A stretch of 64,000 bases of DNA. Source: Sipunculus nudus. Its lineage: Eukaryota > Annelida > Sipuncula > Golfingiida > Sipunculidae. Shown piece by piece: positions 36,530-49,502 of this stretch (positions within the stretch are counted from its first letter, which is position 1; every line of letters begins with the position of its first letter). The notes below the pieces were generated by a model. It was given only the letters and a program-made list of their open reading frames with translations, was not told the DNA's origin and searched no databases. The stretch lies in the NCBI GenBank assembly GCA_026874595.1, contig CM049314.1, forward strand, positions 77,018,300 through 77,082,299, in the 5' to 3' direction. Both the position numbers and the translations under genes were made by a program.

Positions 36530-37172
36530 ATATCCATGCAAAGAATCATGGTGATCAAAGCTTTAGTTGTTCAGATACTTGAGCTTTTTTATCAAATTTT
36601 TCATTATTCTGGGGGGGGGGGGGGTCCTACAGCTTGAAGAATATGGGCAACAGAGACCTAATTCCAAGTTTTCAGGAAGACTTTTCATGGACCTCTCTGG
36701 ATGTAAAGTGAGAAGATTCCAGAACAGGCGGTTACAATTTGTGCCCTGTTAACAGATGACCGCATGGTTTGAGGTCTCAAAAATAGAGAAAAAAAATCGT
36801 TAAAAAATCGAAAAAATACAGGTGGCGCCACCAGTTTGCAAAAACTGATGAAACATCCCATGGTCAATATCCATGTAAAGAATCAAGGTGATCAATGCAT
36901 TAGTTGTTAAGATATTTGAGCTTTTGTATCAAATTTTTCATTATTCTCGGAGGTAATTCGGAGACCCATAGCTTGATGAATATGGGTAACAGAGACCTAA
37001 TTCCAGGTTTCCAAGGAGATTTTTCATGGATGTAAAGTTAGAAGATTTCAGGTCCAGTGGTTACGATTTGTGCCTTGTTAACGGACAGACGGTCGGATGG
37101 CCGGATGGCCGGACGGACGACAGACAAAGAGTGATCGCTATAGCTGAGATGACTTACAGTCAGCTGAGCTAA
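36530..37172 (+). mobile_element. Pearl/Helentron-like element, right part
   Basis: Two core repeat units of about 340 bp (GATCAATGCATTAGTTGTT to AAAATACAGGTGGCGCCACC) are followed by an ACGG-rich stretch (GGACGGACGACAGAC), GTGATCGCTATAGCTGAG, and the end CAGCTGAGCTAAAAA. The sequence after it (ATGTAACTATGCAAGTC) continues the unit, as in the empty site at 43192. The order core repeats, ACGG microsatellite, terminal hairpin, A-run is what is described for bivalve pearl elements. Confidence 0.6.
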
Positions 37173-39043
37173 AAATGTAACTATGCAAGTCTTTTTCAAG
37201 CATTTTTCTATTTAAGAACCCAAAACATGATTGAATTACAGCTTTGAAAGTATTTGCTCTTCTTTGTGCTGACCGACCATGATTTCATGTTGCCTGATGA
37301 AAAGTAGTATCATATATGCCAAAAAAATGAAAATGTTGATCACCATGATGTTTAAATCAAGATGATGGTCACCACAGGTCGCGAAATATTATTTTGAAGA
37401 TGCCTAGGGGTAGTAGTATCTCTGTGCAATGTTTCATGCTTTTTTGCAAAATCTGAGTAATTCTGGTGCTTAGCCGCTTCACTTTTCCTGTGACTGTATT
37501 GTATATCTCGTTGCATGTCAGAGTTATGTAATTTCATATCTTGCCATAAGCCACTGTCATTGTTCATTGTATGTTACATAATTTTACAATGTATAAATTG
37601 TATTTAAAAACAGGGCCGTATGGCTGCTCAAGCACACTTGTAAGCCTGCTTAAATATGTTTGAAAAATTAAATAAATATTGAAGGGTTAGTTTTGTCTTA
37701 CATGCAAGTTAGTCTAAAATAATGACTAAGGTGTTGTATACATCATCAATACACTTACACATGTATTCATGGGGTCAACTACTATACTGTTTTGACAATC
37801 ACCAATACCATATCTGTAGCGCTCGTTAAATAATTATTTTCAATTAGATAAATGAGTGTTTAAGGAATTCAATGTGGATTTAAATAGAAGTTAATTCGTT
37901 ATGCGTATCGATTTATCCTCATGTGACGTACCTTCTGGCATGCCATATTTAATGAATGACGACCTTGGGAAGAAACGCAACGAGTGCGTTATTTTTAACA
38001 CTAGCTTTCCCCGAGGCGTACACCTCAGGAGGTAGGCGATATGTGGTCTTTATGTAAGCCGCATCAGAATGTTTAAACATACTTTTAAACGTGTAATAAA
38101 GGATTAAGAGGATGAAATATATCTTAATTATTCTTTGGTTGTTACCATACTTTTTCACTGGGCAGTTCTTCCTATCAGCAATGAGGCTGTATCCTCCTCC
38201 ACATATAATTATACCTTTAATATTGGTAGGTTTAGCTAGGTTCAAAGATATGTAGCATTCATAATATCTATGAGTTATAGGTAATATGCAAGATGTTTAT
38301 CTTTCAATCTTATATATAGTTTGCCCGTCGACTTGCTTTCAAAGATAATGTCTCTAATTCACGAAGGTTTCATCGTCGAGACAATCATTTTCATGTAACC
38401 TAAAACGACATAAACTTTAAATCTTTGTTCTCAACTGTCAAAGAAAGTTTCATCTTTCTAAGAAGTTAGAAGTTACTTTCTAAGAAGTTACGATCTCAAG
38501 ATCAAATGATCTACAACCATTAGAAAAAATCGGATCTTTAATAGTACAAGACGGTTTGATAAGTGATATATTCTTTAAATTCAGTGGTTTGCAATACATT
38601 TTCGGGGGAGTCAAATGTTTTTTTAACTTCATTATTTCTTTTATTTATGTTTCTGTGTACTAATAAGCATTGTTCATCAATTTAATCAGAATAAACGGAA
38701 ATGAAAAAATACGTTTTATTATTTTTGTTAATATACGACTTTGTATGGTCCGGACTTGCGTTTTCCCGGTTTACCTAGACATTTTAATTTCATAGAAAAC
38801 TTTATAAGTAATTAACTCATTGATTATTATTTACTTACAATATAGCTATATTACAGGAAAGATTAATCAGGCAGAGTAAATGGACTTAAAAAATGTATTT
38901 TAACTGGAAATAATCAAATGAAAGATAACTTGGAAAAAAAATAAAAATGTGCATCGCTTTATTAGAAAACGCAGCAAATTTGACTTTCTCCTAACTGTTT
39001 TCAAATGTTAACTGTTTATTCATCGTTTATTTTCTAGATTCAG
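37173..39043. other. Intron-like spacer, duplicated in unit D
   Basis: Paralogous throughout to 43193-45559. Short open frames differ between the copies, and no gene is supported. Confidence 0.55.
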
Positions 39044-39096
39044 ATATCCTGAAACATTTCACAGTTAAAATTAACACGCGATGGACCAGCCGACAT
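39044..39096 (+). CDS. Exon 2 of candidate novel small gene
   Basis: A 53 bp exon preceded by TTTATTTTCTAGATTCAG (acceptor) and followed by GTAAGT (strong donor). Entered in phase 1 from exon 1, it reads DILKHFTVKINTRWTSRH and leaves in phase 0. The copy in unit D (45560-45612) has the same length, a clean TTTATTCAG acceptor and the open reading DILKQFPVPNNTRWTNRH. In unit D (and partly A) about 70 extra bases follow before the GTTTTTG stretch, so the donor in this copy may have been formed by a deletion. No function can be assigned. Confidence 0.4.
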
Positions 39097-40648
39097 GTAA
39101 GTTTTTGTAAACCTCCTGGATCTGTCCTGTACATGTGTATTTAATTGCATTTATGCGCTACCTTATGTCAGAAAAAAATATATTAAAAACTAGAAATCGA
39201 CCTTCTGGAATGTCTGGAATGAGGGAAGCGATTCCGTTTATATTTGACTGAGTTATTTCGTAAACACACACACAAACGATCTGGCTTTAAGTCATATACT
39301 CCAAGTCAATCTAACTGGATGGGTCGGTCACTTTACTAAAGTAGAAAAAACAAGGGAAAGATAGCTTGTATACTTGCACAAATACAAATATTTCCTGTTT
39401 TAAAGTAACCAAACTATGCTTATTACTTTTTCTGTTCATTATTGTGCATTCCTTTGAGACCAAAAGCAAATGCTTAATTGAATAACGTGACGCACAGGTT
39501 TAACAGATTTGTTTGTATTTTCTTCTTTTTGAAAAAGCATATTTGGCATTTGCACAGAAAGTCTGATGAGGTCATCTGTTCATGTCTTTATAATATATTT
39601 CTTCATATTTTATTTTAAACTTCCCATAGAAACTGATAAAATATTCCCGTTGACAATTTAGATGTAATGATTGTATAGAAATACAAGTTCTCTTATATTC
39701 AAATTGGCGGACGTGGAAGGCAGTGGACTATGCCCTGTATTATATGAGTTAAACTTTGTATCAAATAATTTGAATTCTAGACAGTTATTCATCGATAACC
39801 AAGTTGGGCATGTAATGATTGATACATTTAAGATGTAAGAGAAATAAACCGTAGAATCGTCTTTAATGGTCTTTAAAATGATTGATTAAATCATCCCTTA
39901 TGTCTTAATGCTAGGTTATATATCAGATGTTACATCACATTTGATATTCTACAATATTTCCTAGTTCTTTCCTTCTCGTATATGTTCAATGAATATTAGT
40001 TTGATGTCAAAGTAATCTATTTTCATGTTTAATATCATATCTTGTTGTAAGTCGCTTGCATCATATTGTCCCTGTTGATTATATTTACATGGTTGTACAT
40101 TGTATTGAATTTTCTTCTATAAGGGAATTGTGGCAGATCACAAAATATTGAACGAGTAACGGTATGATCCTTTAAGCAGACCATCAGGTCAAGGATAAGT
40201 GCTACTTGAAGATTCAGCGCATCCAGCAGACAAAAGTAAGGACCAACGACATGATGGGCGTAAATGAACAGATGTTCTGGTGGACTTCAAGATCTTATTG
40301 AAATCTTAATCAAAGGCTCGCCTTGTATGGGTACATGCCCCTAATTTACACTTATTCAAACTGTTATCTAAGCCAAATTGAGTCTAGGCGTCATGTAGGT
40401 ATATATTACGAAAGCAGCAGAGCTCTCACCCCGGTCAAGGGACGCCAATCCTCATGGGTCAAAATCAAAATGTAAAGTGTCTTGATAGGTGAAAACCTTA
40501 ACAAAGGTTATTTGGCGGCTTTCCGATATCAATAGAATGAAGTTCTCTACCATGTATAAGTTACTTTATACAACTGACCTAAATGATATTATTCTTTGAT
40601 GACTGTCAGATATGTCAAGCCAGGGTACATGGTCTTCCAGCTTTCGAC
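39097..40648. other. Intron-like spacer with LINE relic (40150-40250)
   Basis: Aligned with 45690-46440 and then, after a deletion, with the 3' part of the LINE relic. This is the piece reading AGACCATCAGGTCAAGGATA, shared with units A, F and D. The paralogous empty site of the hAT-like element of unit A is at about 40250-40280. Confidence 0.5.
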
Positions 40649-40845
40649 CTAGCTGTCGGAAAAACTGACAACTGAACGTCTGTTTTTGCAGCTAGAGCAA
40701 CATTCTGTGGGCTTAATCTGAAAGGTGATCCAGATATTTCTCACATTAACCTTCGAGCTGAGACTACCTTTAGTAATTCCCGGATCAGTGTCGCTCTTTT
40801 GGCAGATTTTAGACCAAATGTGTAAAGAGAGAACTGCATGGGATC
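40649..40845 (-). CDS. Candidate cysteine-rich exon, second open copy
   Basis: The minus-strand open stretch reads KICQKSDTDPGITKGSLSSKVN, with the block TECCSSCKNRR near its end and the stop in GACAGCTAG. It is the paralogue of 18876-19095. It lacks about 30 bp containing two of the cysteines and has a 6 bp in-frame insertion adding another. The acceptor-like TTTGTTATCATAAG is present upstream. Cysteine loss suggests relaxed constraint. It could be a relic. No domain recognised. Confidence 0.25.
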
Positions 40846-41271
40846 TTATGATAACAAAGATTAGGTTAATAATGTAAGGAAATGATGTCAACGGCGTTGA
40901 CCACTCCTACAGTGACAGGCGAAATTTCCATATGAAATCTTTCAAAACAATCAGTTCATCATAATACCAGAAATAAGAATAATAGAATGCATAGAATTCG
41001 TTTTTTTTTACATTCAAAGTTAATCATAAACTTAGTTGTTCAGAAACAATGTAGATGTCTGACAAATGCTTGTGCCATTTATATTTTCATTTTTTTCAGT
41101 TCTTATTATATATCACCAACTTATCAAGAGTTACCACAAAGAGGATTGGCGTTATAGAAAGCTTTCGGAGATCTAGTGCAAACACCAGAAAAAGAACATA
41201 TAAAGGTGGAAGATTTAAACATAGATAAAAATATATAGAAAAAAAACGTTATTTGTGGTTTTGTACTGCAG

Positions 41272-41450
41272 GGACCCAAATATCAATACAGACACAGAAT
41301 TGATAAAGTGTTATAGTCTTATAAGCCTCCCTTCGTGGAATAGAGGAAAAGCCACACAGCTGCATATCTATATGTATCTTTTTATTTATATTCATGTTTG
41401 TATTATGTTCAATATTGTTGTGTCTAGGTGTATGTATTTATGTAAATAAA
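41272..41450 (+). CDS. Exon 3 (terminal) of candidate novel small gene
   Basis: Acceptor GTTTTGTACTGCAG is followed by GPKYQYRHRIDKVL and a TAG at 41314-41316, then 3' UTR with AATAAA at 41445-41450. Joined in phase 0 to exon 2 at 39044 and exon 1 at 26061, this gives 240 coding bases: 79 codons plus stop, rich in K, R and H. This is the only unit in the window where all three exons are open. Exon 3 is open in unit F as well, broken in A, and frameshifted in D. Confidence 0.4.
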
Positions 41451-42172
41451 CTGACCAATTATATGCGGCGCCTGTGTATCATATGCCATAGAAACCTTAC
41501 GCGAGAGGTCTGCTTGACACTACAATCACTGTACGTCGTCAGGTAAACAACCTCAGGGAAAACTAGACTAGGTAATTTTGACACCATCTAATGACAAAGT
41601 AATCTGGAAACTAGCGTTGCTATGCTCCTGGTCTAAGCGACTTTGCTGACAGAAAAATAAGTTGTTTTTGCAAATCATGAAATTCCAGTAGACCGACTGA
41701 GCTATAACGTACAGCCGGCAGCAGCTTACATATGGCTTATCTTCCCTGAAAACTGATGGAGAATAGATAGAGAACAGCCAGTCCTCGGTTTGTTTCATTT
41801 ACTGAAACCAGATAAATTTCGAAATCTAATTACAGCTCTTAATCAATAACAACAGTTTTAAGAGCATCCCATAATAATCTAAGGATTTTTGCATTACCAT
41901 AAATGTGTAAGTCCACTCTCTAAACACACATGCACAGACATATAAACACTAAATGCTAACACAATAAATTTTTGTATTCTATACCTCGTATACCTGTTAT
42001 GAAAATGCAATATTTATAATATCCATTCGGAAGCAGCATTATATATAATATAATGAATTAATTTCTGTAAATTGGGAACCCGTGATATATGTAACGCGTT
42101 TCTTCAAGTACACTGTCAAAATCGAGATACGAGTTGTAAACCGGGTTCGGTGTTTCGTAATCGAGGTTAAGT
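41451..42172. other. Deletion junction between units E and D, no gene
   Basis: Sequence to about 41830 follows the unit order behind exon 3. From about 41970 it is instead the region just before exon 1 (compare 25860-26060). The spacer, GPCR and its downstream flank that should lie between are missing. This is a unit-internal deletion or unequal exchange. Confidence 0.6.
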
Positions 42173-42316
42173 ATGTTGTCTATTATAACAAGTGATAATA
42201 ATCATAATTTTGGTGGTCAGGGCCGTAAAGATATGGTATCTTCAGCACTGACATCGGATGTTGCTCGGTAAAGAGATAAACACAAACGAAAAAGAATAGA
42301 AGTACACAGTTTGCAG
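42173..42316 (+). pseudogene. Exon 1 copy in unit D, broken
   Basis: Reads MLSIITSDNNHNFGGQGRKD and then meets TAA at 42269-42271. A 2 bp insertion follows in the basic stretch (144 bp instead of 142). The donor CAG/GTGAGT is still present. The CRE and promoter block seen in units B and C are absent upstream because of the deletion junction. Confidence 0.6.
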
Positions 42317-45300
42317 GTGAGTTATGTACGGGAATACGTGGTTTTAACATGGGGACACTCCATGGACGTCCGGCCGCCGGCTGACAAGGTACAGCCGTGT
42401 AAGACAGAAGCGGGCTCATTAGTATTCTAAATTTAGATTATCCGGAGTCATTTTAAAAACTGTGGTAGGCCGGGTGAGCAAGTATAAAAACCCGGATGCC
42501 ACTCGATGTGAACAATGCACGACACCATGGCTCATTTTTTCCGGCTGAATTTCTCGTGTTTCATGCCTTTTTGAATCACACGCAACATGGGGTCCGTACT
42601 TTATCTGCTCTTTACTCATATGATGTAGCGTTTAGCTTACGTGTGAAAATATTGGAATCCCCTTGTTCAGCCGGTCGTTGCCCTCTTTATTCTTTTATGT
42701 TGTAATAAACTGAAAAAGCAGATACATCTTAACGAGAAAAGGCCTGTTTTATTATTGCTATTTTTAAAATATTATTATTTTTATTATTATTATCAAAAGG
42801 CTGATGCACTTAATGAATGACAAACACAATTATTTTTGTCTACGAAATCATGTTAGAAAAGAATATAGTGAAAAAAGCAACAACTTTCAAATGGGAAGGT
42901 ATACTTTGGCCTCGATTGGTTTGTCTATCATCAATTTTTACCAAACTACTCAACATGGTATGAACGGATTTCATGATTGGAGAACGCACAGAATCTTCTT
43001 CACATTGCAGCTTATCTTGATAACCTTAGAATGTTTTAGATTTAAATAATTCTTCATATTTTGAAATATTTTACTCTGGCCAAGCGTGATGGGACAATCA
43101 CTTATAAAAGCGATGGTCTTCATTCTAGAACTCACCTATAATGGGTGCGATGGTGCGTGACACATTGTGTTGTTTGTATGTGTAGAAATGTTAATATGCA
43201 AGTCTTTTTCAAGCATTTTTCTAATTAAGAACCCAAAATATTGAATTTCAGCTTCGAAACCATATGCCTTTTCTTTGTGCTGTCCCATCATGATTTTATG
43301 TTGCCTGATTGAAAAGTAGTATCATATATGCAAAAAAAAAAATGAAAATGTTGATCGCCAAATTTTAAATCAAGATGGTGGTCACCAAAGGTCGCGAAAT
43401 ATTGCTTAAAAGATGCCTAGGGGTAGTAGTATCTCTGTGCAATATTTAATGCTTTTTGCAAAATCTGAGTAATTCTGGTGCTTAGCCGCTGCACTTTACT
43501 TGTGACTGGACTGTATATCACCTTGTATGTCAGAGTTATGTATTTTCATGTTTAATTTCATATCTTGCCATAGGCCACTGACATCATATTGTTATTGTTC
43601 ACTGTGTTACATGATTTTACAATGTATAAATTGTATTTAACAGCAGGGCCCTGTAGCTGATCAGTTGAATAATTAAATAATTATTGAAGGGTTAGTTTTG
43701 TCTTACATGCAAGTTAGTCTAAAATAATGACTTAGGTGTTGTATACATCATCAATACACGCACGCATGTGTTCACGGGTTCACCTACTGTTTTGACAAAC
43801 ACCAATACCTTATCTGTAGTACTCGTTAATTAATTATTTCCAATTAGATTAATGAGTGTTAAAGGAATTCAATGTGGATTTAAATAGAAGTTGATTGGTT
43901 ATGTGTATCGATTTATCCTCACGTGACGTATCTTCTTGCATGCCATATTTATAATGAATGACAACCTTGTGAAGAAACGTACCGAGTGCGTAATTTTCAT
44001 CACAAGCTTTTTATTCTTTGGGTTTTACCATACCTTTTCAATGGGCAGTTCTTCCCACCAGAAAATGAGGCTGTATTCTCCTCCACGTGGTTACATCGAA
44101 TTAAAAGTATTTTATTGATACCAAGACGTGGTGCTGGACTCGATTCCACCTTTTCAGGGACTCGGACTTGGATTCGAAGCTTTGGGCACGGATTTGTACT
44201 CGGACTTAGAGGTAAGGACTCGAGATCTCAGGATGAGTCCATTCCGAGTCGAATTTAACAAAAACTTACATACTATAAGGATTTATTTTATATACATGTG
44301 CGAAATCCTGACTGCAGAGAATTTTGTATATCCATATTTTCATTGCTTCGCTGGCTTTTATTTTCGGGATTTCACCCCACGAAAAGAAAATAAACAGTAT
44401 ATCTATTGATACATGAATTAACTTGTTAATATTTGCGTAGTTCTTTTCAATTGGACCAGGACCCAAGTGAATATTAAACCAATATAGTTATATCTTTAAT
44501 ATTGGTTGGTTATAGCTAGGTTGAAACATATATAGCATTTATAATATCTATGATTTATAGGTAATATGCTAGATATACATCTTTAAGATAATAAATATCG
44601 TTTGCATGTCGACCTGCTTTCAAAGATAATGTCTGTAATTCACGAAGGTTTCATCTTCGTGACAATTTAGGACATATAACCTAAAACGACATAAACTTTA
44701 TATCATCGTTCTCAATTGTAAAAAAAGTCAACACGCCATGAATTAAAGTTTATTGTGGGATTTTCCGTAAGGATCCAGTTAACATATATAATGATTAAGA
44801 ATTTAAACATCTTTTGTTTAGAAGTGACGATTTCATGATCGAATGATCTACTACCAGTAGAAAACAGATCTTTATTAATACACGAAGGTTTGTAAAGTGA
44901 TATATCCTTTAAATTCAGTGGTTTGAAATATTTTTTCGGGAGAAGTGAATAACTTGTTCAGCTTTATTATTTTATTGCTGTTTCTACGTAATAATAAGTA
45001 TTGTTTATCAATATATTCTGAATTAACCAACATGAAAACTAAGTTTTATCATTTTTGTTAATAAAGAACTTTCAATTGCCTGGACTCATAATCGGACAAC
45101 CCATAGCATTTTTTAACACGACAACTGAGTTCACAGTTATAAACTATGCTGAAGACAATCCCAAGAGAGGAAAATATGATGTTAGATTGAGAAGAGACAC
45201 CATGCTTAGGTCCACAGGGAGCCATTATCACGTGTAACTGTGTCTGGAGCTGTCGCATTGTCCCGGTTTTTCACGACATATTAAACACAAAGAGAACGTT

Positions 45301-45559
45301 ATAAGTAATCAACTCATTTATTATTCATGTTACATTATAGCCATATTGCCGAATAGGTTTATCAAGCAGACTAAATTGACTTTAGATAATATTTTTTGGT
45401 TAAAAAATAAAATGAAAGATCACTTGGACTATAATTATCGAAAAATTATATTAAATTATATAAAAATTTTGTGCATCGCTTTATTAGAAAACGCAGCAAA
45501 GTTTAACATTTTTCCTAACTGTTATCAATGATTTGTCCATTGTTTTCTACTTTATTCAG
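42317..45559. other. Spacer of unit D; TATA-to-AATAAA stretch at 42483-42711; GAGTCC fragment at 44125-44250
   Basis: A TATA-like GTATAAAAACCC at about 42482, an ACCATGG at about 42531 and an AATAAA near 42706 lie close together. The 69-codon frame through them is riddled with stops in the paralogue at 27690, so no gene is called. An end-less GAGTCC-rich fragment lies at 44125-44250. The rest aligns with 37173-39043. Confidence 0.4.
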
Positions 45560-45612
45560 ATATCCTAAAACAATTCCCAGTTCCAAATAACACTCGTTGG
45601 ACCAACCGACAT
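45560..45612 (+). pseudogene. Exon 2 copy in unit D
   Basis: Same 53 bp length and open frame as the exon at 39044-39096 and a good acceptor (TCTACTTTATTCAG). The base after it is not a donor (CAT/AATTCA). With exon 1 broken in this unit, the copy is probably non-functional. Confidence 0.45.
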
Positions 45613-48439
45613 AATTCATATGCCTGTTACATGGTGATATGATAGTTTTGATTTTTCATACATCACAAAACTCTCAAGCATATAAGTTTTTGCTAACTTC
45701 TGGGATCTGGCATGTACGTGAGTATTTCATTGTATTGAAGGGCTACTTTATGCTGAAACAAATGTAATAGAAACTAGAAATCGACTTTTTTGCAAGCCAC
45801 GTTTTCGATTCTTCATTTGCCTAAACTCAAAATTAAATAATTTAAGAGATTCCGTTCATTATTATGTCAGTTATGTTGTTAACAAACACACACACAAACA
45901 CAAACGCACGTTCTCATAGTCTCCTGGTGAAATCCATTAGATGTGTCGGTCACTTTTCTAAAGTCACAAACCAAGAGAAAGATATTTTGCATAGATTGAA
46001 CAAATGCAAATATTTCCTTTGTTACAGTTACCAAAAAAATGCCAATTATTTTTCCTTTCATTTTTGTGCATTTCGTTAAGCGAATAACGTGACACACAGG
46101 TTTCAGTGGTTTGTTTGTATTTTCCTCTTCTTTAAAAAGCATATTTTGCATTTGCACAGGAAATGTGTTAAGGCCATTTGCTCATGCCTTTCATTATTTT
46201 TTCTTCTTTTATATTCCAACCTTTCACAAACAAATTATAACCTATTTCCATTTACAATAATATTCTACTAGATTTCCTTGTTCTTTCTTTCTCGCTAATG
46301 CCCAGTGTATTATTTATATGGCAAAGTAATCTATTTTCATGTTTTCATGCCACTTTTATCATATTGTCCTTGTTGATTATATTTACTTTGTTGTACATTG
46401 TATAAATTGTAACTCCAAATAGGACTTTGTGGCAGATCAGACCATTCAGTCTGAACGGGTAACAGTATATAAATATGTTTTAATAAATAAAACGGATTGT
46501 AATCATGGATCTATAACATAGAGCGCCGCCTTCTATTCTATATTATAAAGTTGACAGCGCAGAAATGAATAAGCAGACTCTAGTATTACTTGTTCTGTGC
46601 TCATTAGCTTAATTATAACTAAATTATACTTAAAGCCTCATTTCAGCATACCTTGGAAGAAAACGCTTGGTAGATGCACGTCTATATACCTCTCTGACAA
46701 AAAAAGTATGATTATTTCCATTACCCTTTGAATCATGGATAAAATGGAATGGAAAATATGGAAAATCGATTGACTGCAAGAATCTATAGCATTCACGGGG
46801 TGGGTATTGTTGTTAACCCCAAGGAGGATAAGATGTTTTTGCCGGCGTTCTGTTGGCAACATTACTCCAAAAAGTTTTTAACGGATTAAGATGGCATTTT
46901 GAGGATAGCTCGGCAATGATACAAGAAATAATTGCTTTAATTTTTAGGGTTGACCTGGATCACAATATAAATCCAGGTATTTTCTAAAAGAAAAATTGCT
47001 GCATTTCTGAAACTGAAATATAGGGCCAATGAGATGCCTTGGCAAAGGTCTGCGCTCTCTGACAGCTTTTCTATTCTCATTTTATATTGGATTAACATTT
47101 GTAAATATTATTTCTTCCCGAGTAGTATAACTATATTACTTTCCTAGTCATTGAATCCAGAAATATCGATCACGTAAGCAGAAACGGCGTAGACAAGCAT
47201 ACATTCAATGCTGTCTCATTACACGTAAAAGGTTATTTTTCATTTCAAGGAAACTGGCTTCTGTGAACATTTTGACACGTGACAAACTTGTTTAAGAATT
47301 GTGAAACTGAAATATGACTTCAGACAGCCAGTATTTAACCAGAAGGCTCGTTGTTGATGAACGGGTCGTCAATTTGTTCCGAATAAAGCCAAAAAAAGAA
47401 ACCGTGAAGAGTCAAGGACACCAGAAAAAATGCTCCTTGCACAAATGATAACATCATTCTTGAAGTGAATGCACAAGGATTGCTTACGTTAACACGGGGG
47501 AAAGGTGCTTTTTTTTGCAAACAATAGATTTTATTTGTTATCAAATATTTTGTATTTTATATCAATATTTTAGCTAGGATATGTTTTAGCTATGATATGT
47601 TTTAACGTATGTTGTTAATCTCAGCAGTTAAGTCACATTTCGTTTTGAAAGTTGACTGCTAAAACACGCAAAATAAAAATCATCACGGCGATAAAATCAT
47701 TCTAAATGCTTTTATATTGTGAAGAATGACTCTGATCGATACACTTAAAGAATTATAGAATCATATTTTTTAAACGTATATTTTAAAATATCTTATTTTC
47801 AATAACAAGGATTGTTGTGTTTAATACTGACGTTGCTGGTTATATAGGAACATAGGGACTAATACATCACTGGGATCTGGAGCCATCACTTTATCTGAAG
47901 CTCAGCTGTTTGTAGGTGTAGATAATAGGATTTTCCCTGCGGCCTTGCCATATCCTCTTTAATAATTCTCATTCCTATTCAGCTGGGCATGCGCGGCCAC
48001 TGTTTTATGCTGCTCAGTTTTCCCTACTTGGAACAAGCGGAGCAGAACTCCTGTGAACTTAAGAGCTAACGGCAGATGGTCATGAGCGGGATTTAATCAG
48101 ATTCAGTAGAGACAAGTATCTCCTAGTGCAATACTGGACGGACAGAAACTTGAAGAAGTGGACTAATTTGAATATGTCGATATATCTGCCCTGGCCAAGG
48201 ACAGCGGCAGTACTGAGGAGATGGCACGCGAAGCGGGAGAGCCACATTATCCGACGCTCTGAGCAGATTTTCAGGTCAAGGATAAGTGCCACCGGATGAT
48301 TGAATGCATCCAAACAGGCAAAACTATGGACCAAAGACTTGGAGAGCGTTAATTAACAGATGTTCTTGTGAACTACAGTATCTGATTGAAATCAAGTTAT
48401 AAGCAAGTTATAAGCAGTTCATGTTGAACAATCTTAAAG
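45613..48439. other. Spacer of unit D with LINE RT relic at 48135-48340
   Basis: Paralogous to 7900-10075 of unit A. The LINE relic reads DGQKLEEVD, a stop, then EYVDISAL and STEEM. No gene is supported in the remainder. Confidence 0.55.
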
Positions 48440-49502
48440 TTTTACATTGTGTGTTAGAACAGCTTATGGCTAATGTAACATGGACAGAAAATATAAATTT
48501 CAGGATTCATAGGAGACCTGCCCAGGACCTCTCTGGATTTCACATCAGAGGGTTCCAAGGAAAATGGATACAATTTGTACCCTGTCTGTCTGGGTGCTCA
48601 AAATCATGTTTCTGGTCCATAGCTCACAGAATATAGGTCACAAAGACCCGATTTCAGGTCTCCATGGAGAAATGCAAAGGACCTTCTAGAATTTCATGTT
48701 AGGAGAGTCTAGGGTCAATGAATTCAATTCGTGCCCTGTCTGACCGCTCAAAATCATGCTTCTGATCAGAAGCTTTTGAAATAAAGGTCACCATGACCTA
48801 ATTTCATGTTTCTAAAGAGATGTGCCTACTTACCTTTTGGGTGCTCAAAATCCTGTTTTCGACCCGTAGGTTGCAAAATGTTGATCACCATGACCTTATT
48901 TCAGGTTCCAATGAGATTTGCATGTAACCTCTCAGGATGTTGCGATAGAAGTTTCTAGACCCACTGTCTGAGTGCTCAAAATCATGTTTTCGGCACGTAG
49001 GTCACGCTAAATTCATGCTTTCAAGATTTGCCGAGAAACTTCCGGGGTATTGTGTAAGAATATTCTAGGTCTAACATATAAAATTTGTTCGCATCTGACA
49101 TTCAGGGTGTTCATATGACATCTTTTTCCTAAATGTCGCAGAATATAGGTCACAGTGACATAATTTAAGGTTTCTAAGGACATCTCCCTAAATGTCACGT
49201 TAGGGAAGTTATGTCTGATGGATAGAAGTTGTGCCCGGTCTGATTGTCTGGGTACTCAAATTCATGTTTTCGGCCTGTAGGTCACAAAATATAGGTCACC
49301 ATGACCTAATTTCAGGTTTCCTAGGAAATTTGCCAAGGACCTCCCCGGATGTACAGTTAGAAGTTTCTACGTCTTACGGTTACGATTTGTGCCTCGTTAA
49401 CGGTTGGACGGACGGCCGGACGGCCAGACAGCCGGACAACCGGACGGACGCCGGACAAAGGGTGATCGCTATAGCTCAGATGACTTACATTTAGCTGAGC
49501 TA
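48440..49502 (+). mobile_element. Pearl/Helentron-like element with about 155 bp core repeats
   Basis: Roughly six degenerate tandem units share ATAGGTCACCATGACC..ATTTCAGGTTTC, GTGCCCTGTCTG and GCTCAAAATCATG. Then come GTTACGATTTGTGCC, a (GGACGGACGGCC)-type stretch at about 49408-49455, and a perfect 8 bp stem, TAGCTCAG (49472-49479) with CTGAGCTA (49495-49502), followed by AAAAA. It replaces the region that holds the cysteine-rich segment in other units. Confidence 0.6.

Noticed and set aside
42496-42711. TATA, ACCATGG, 69-codon frame and AATAAA in unit D
   Set aside because: The paralogue at 27690-27900 has several stops in this frame, and the TATA-like part is not shared. Motif spacing may be chance.
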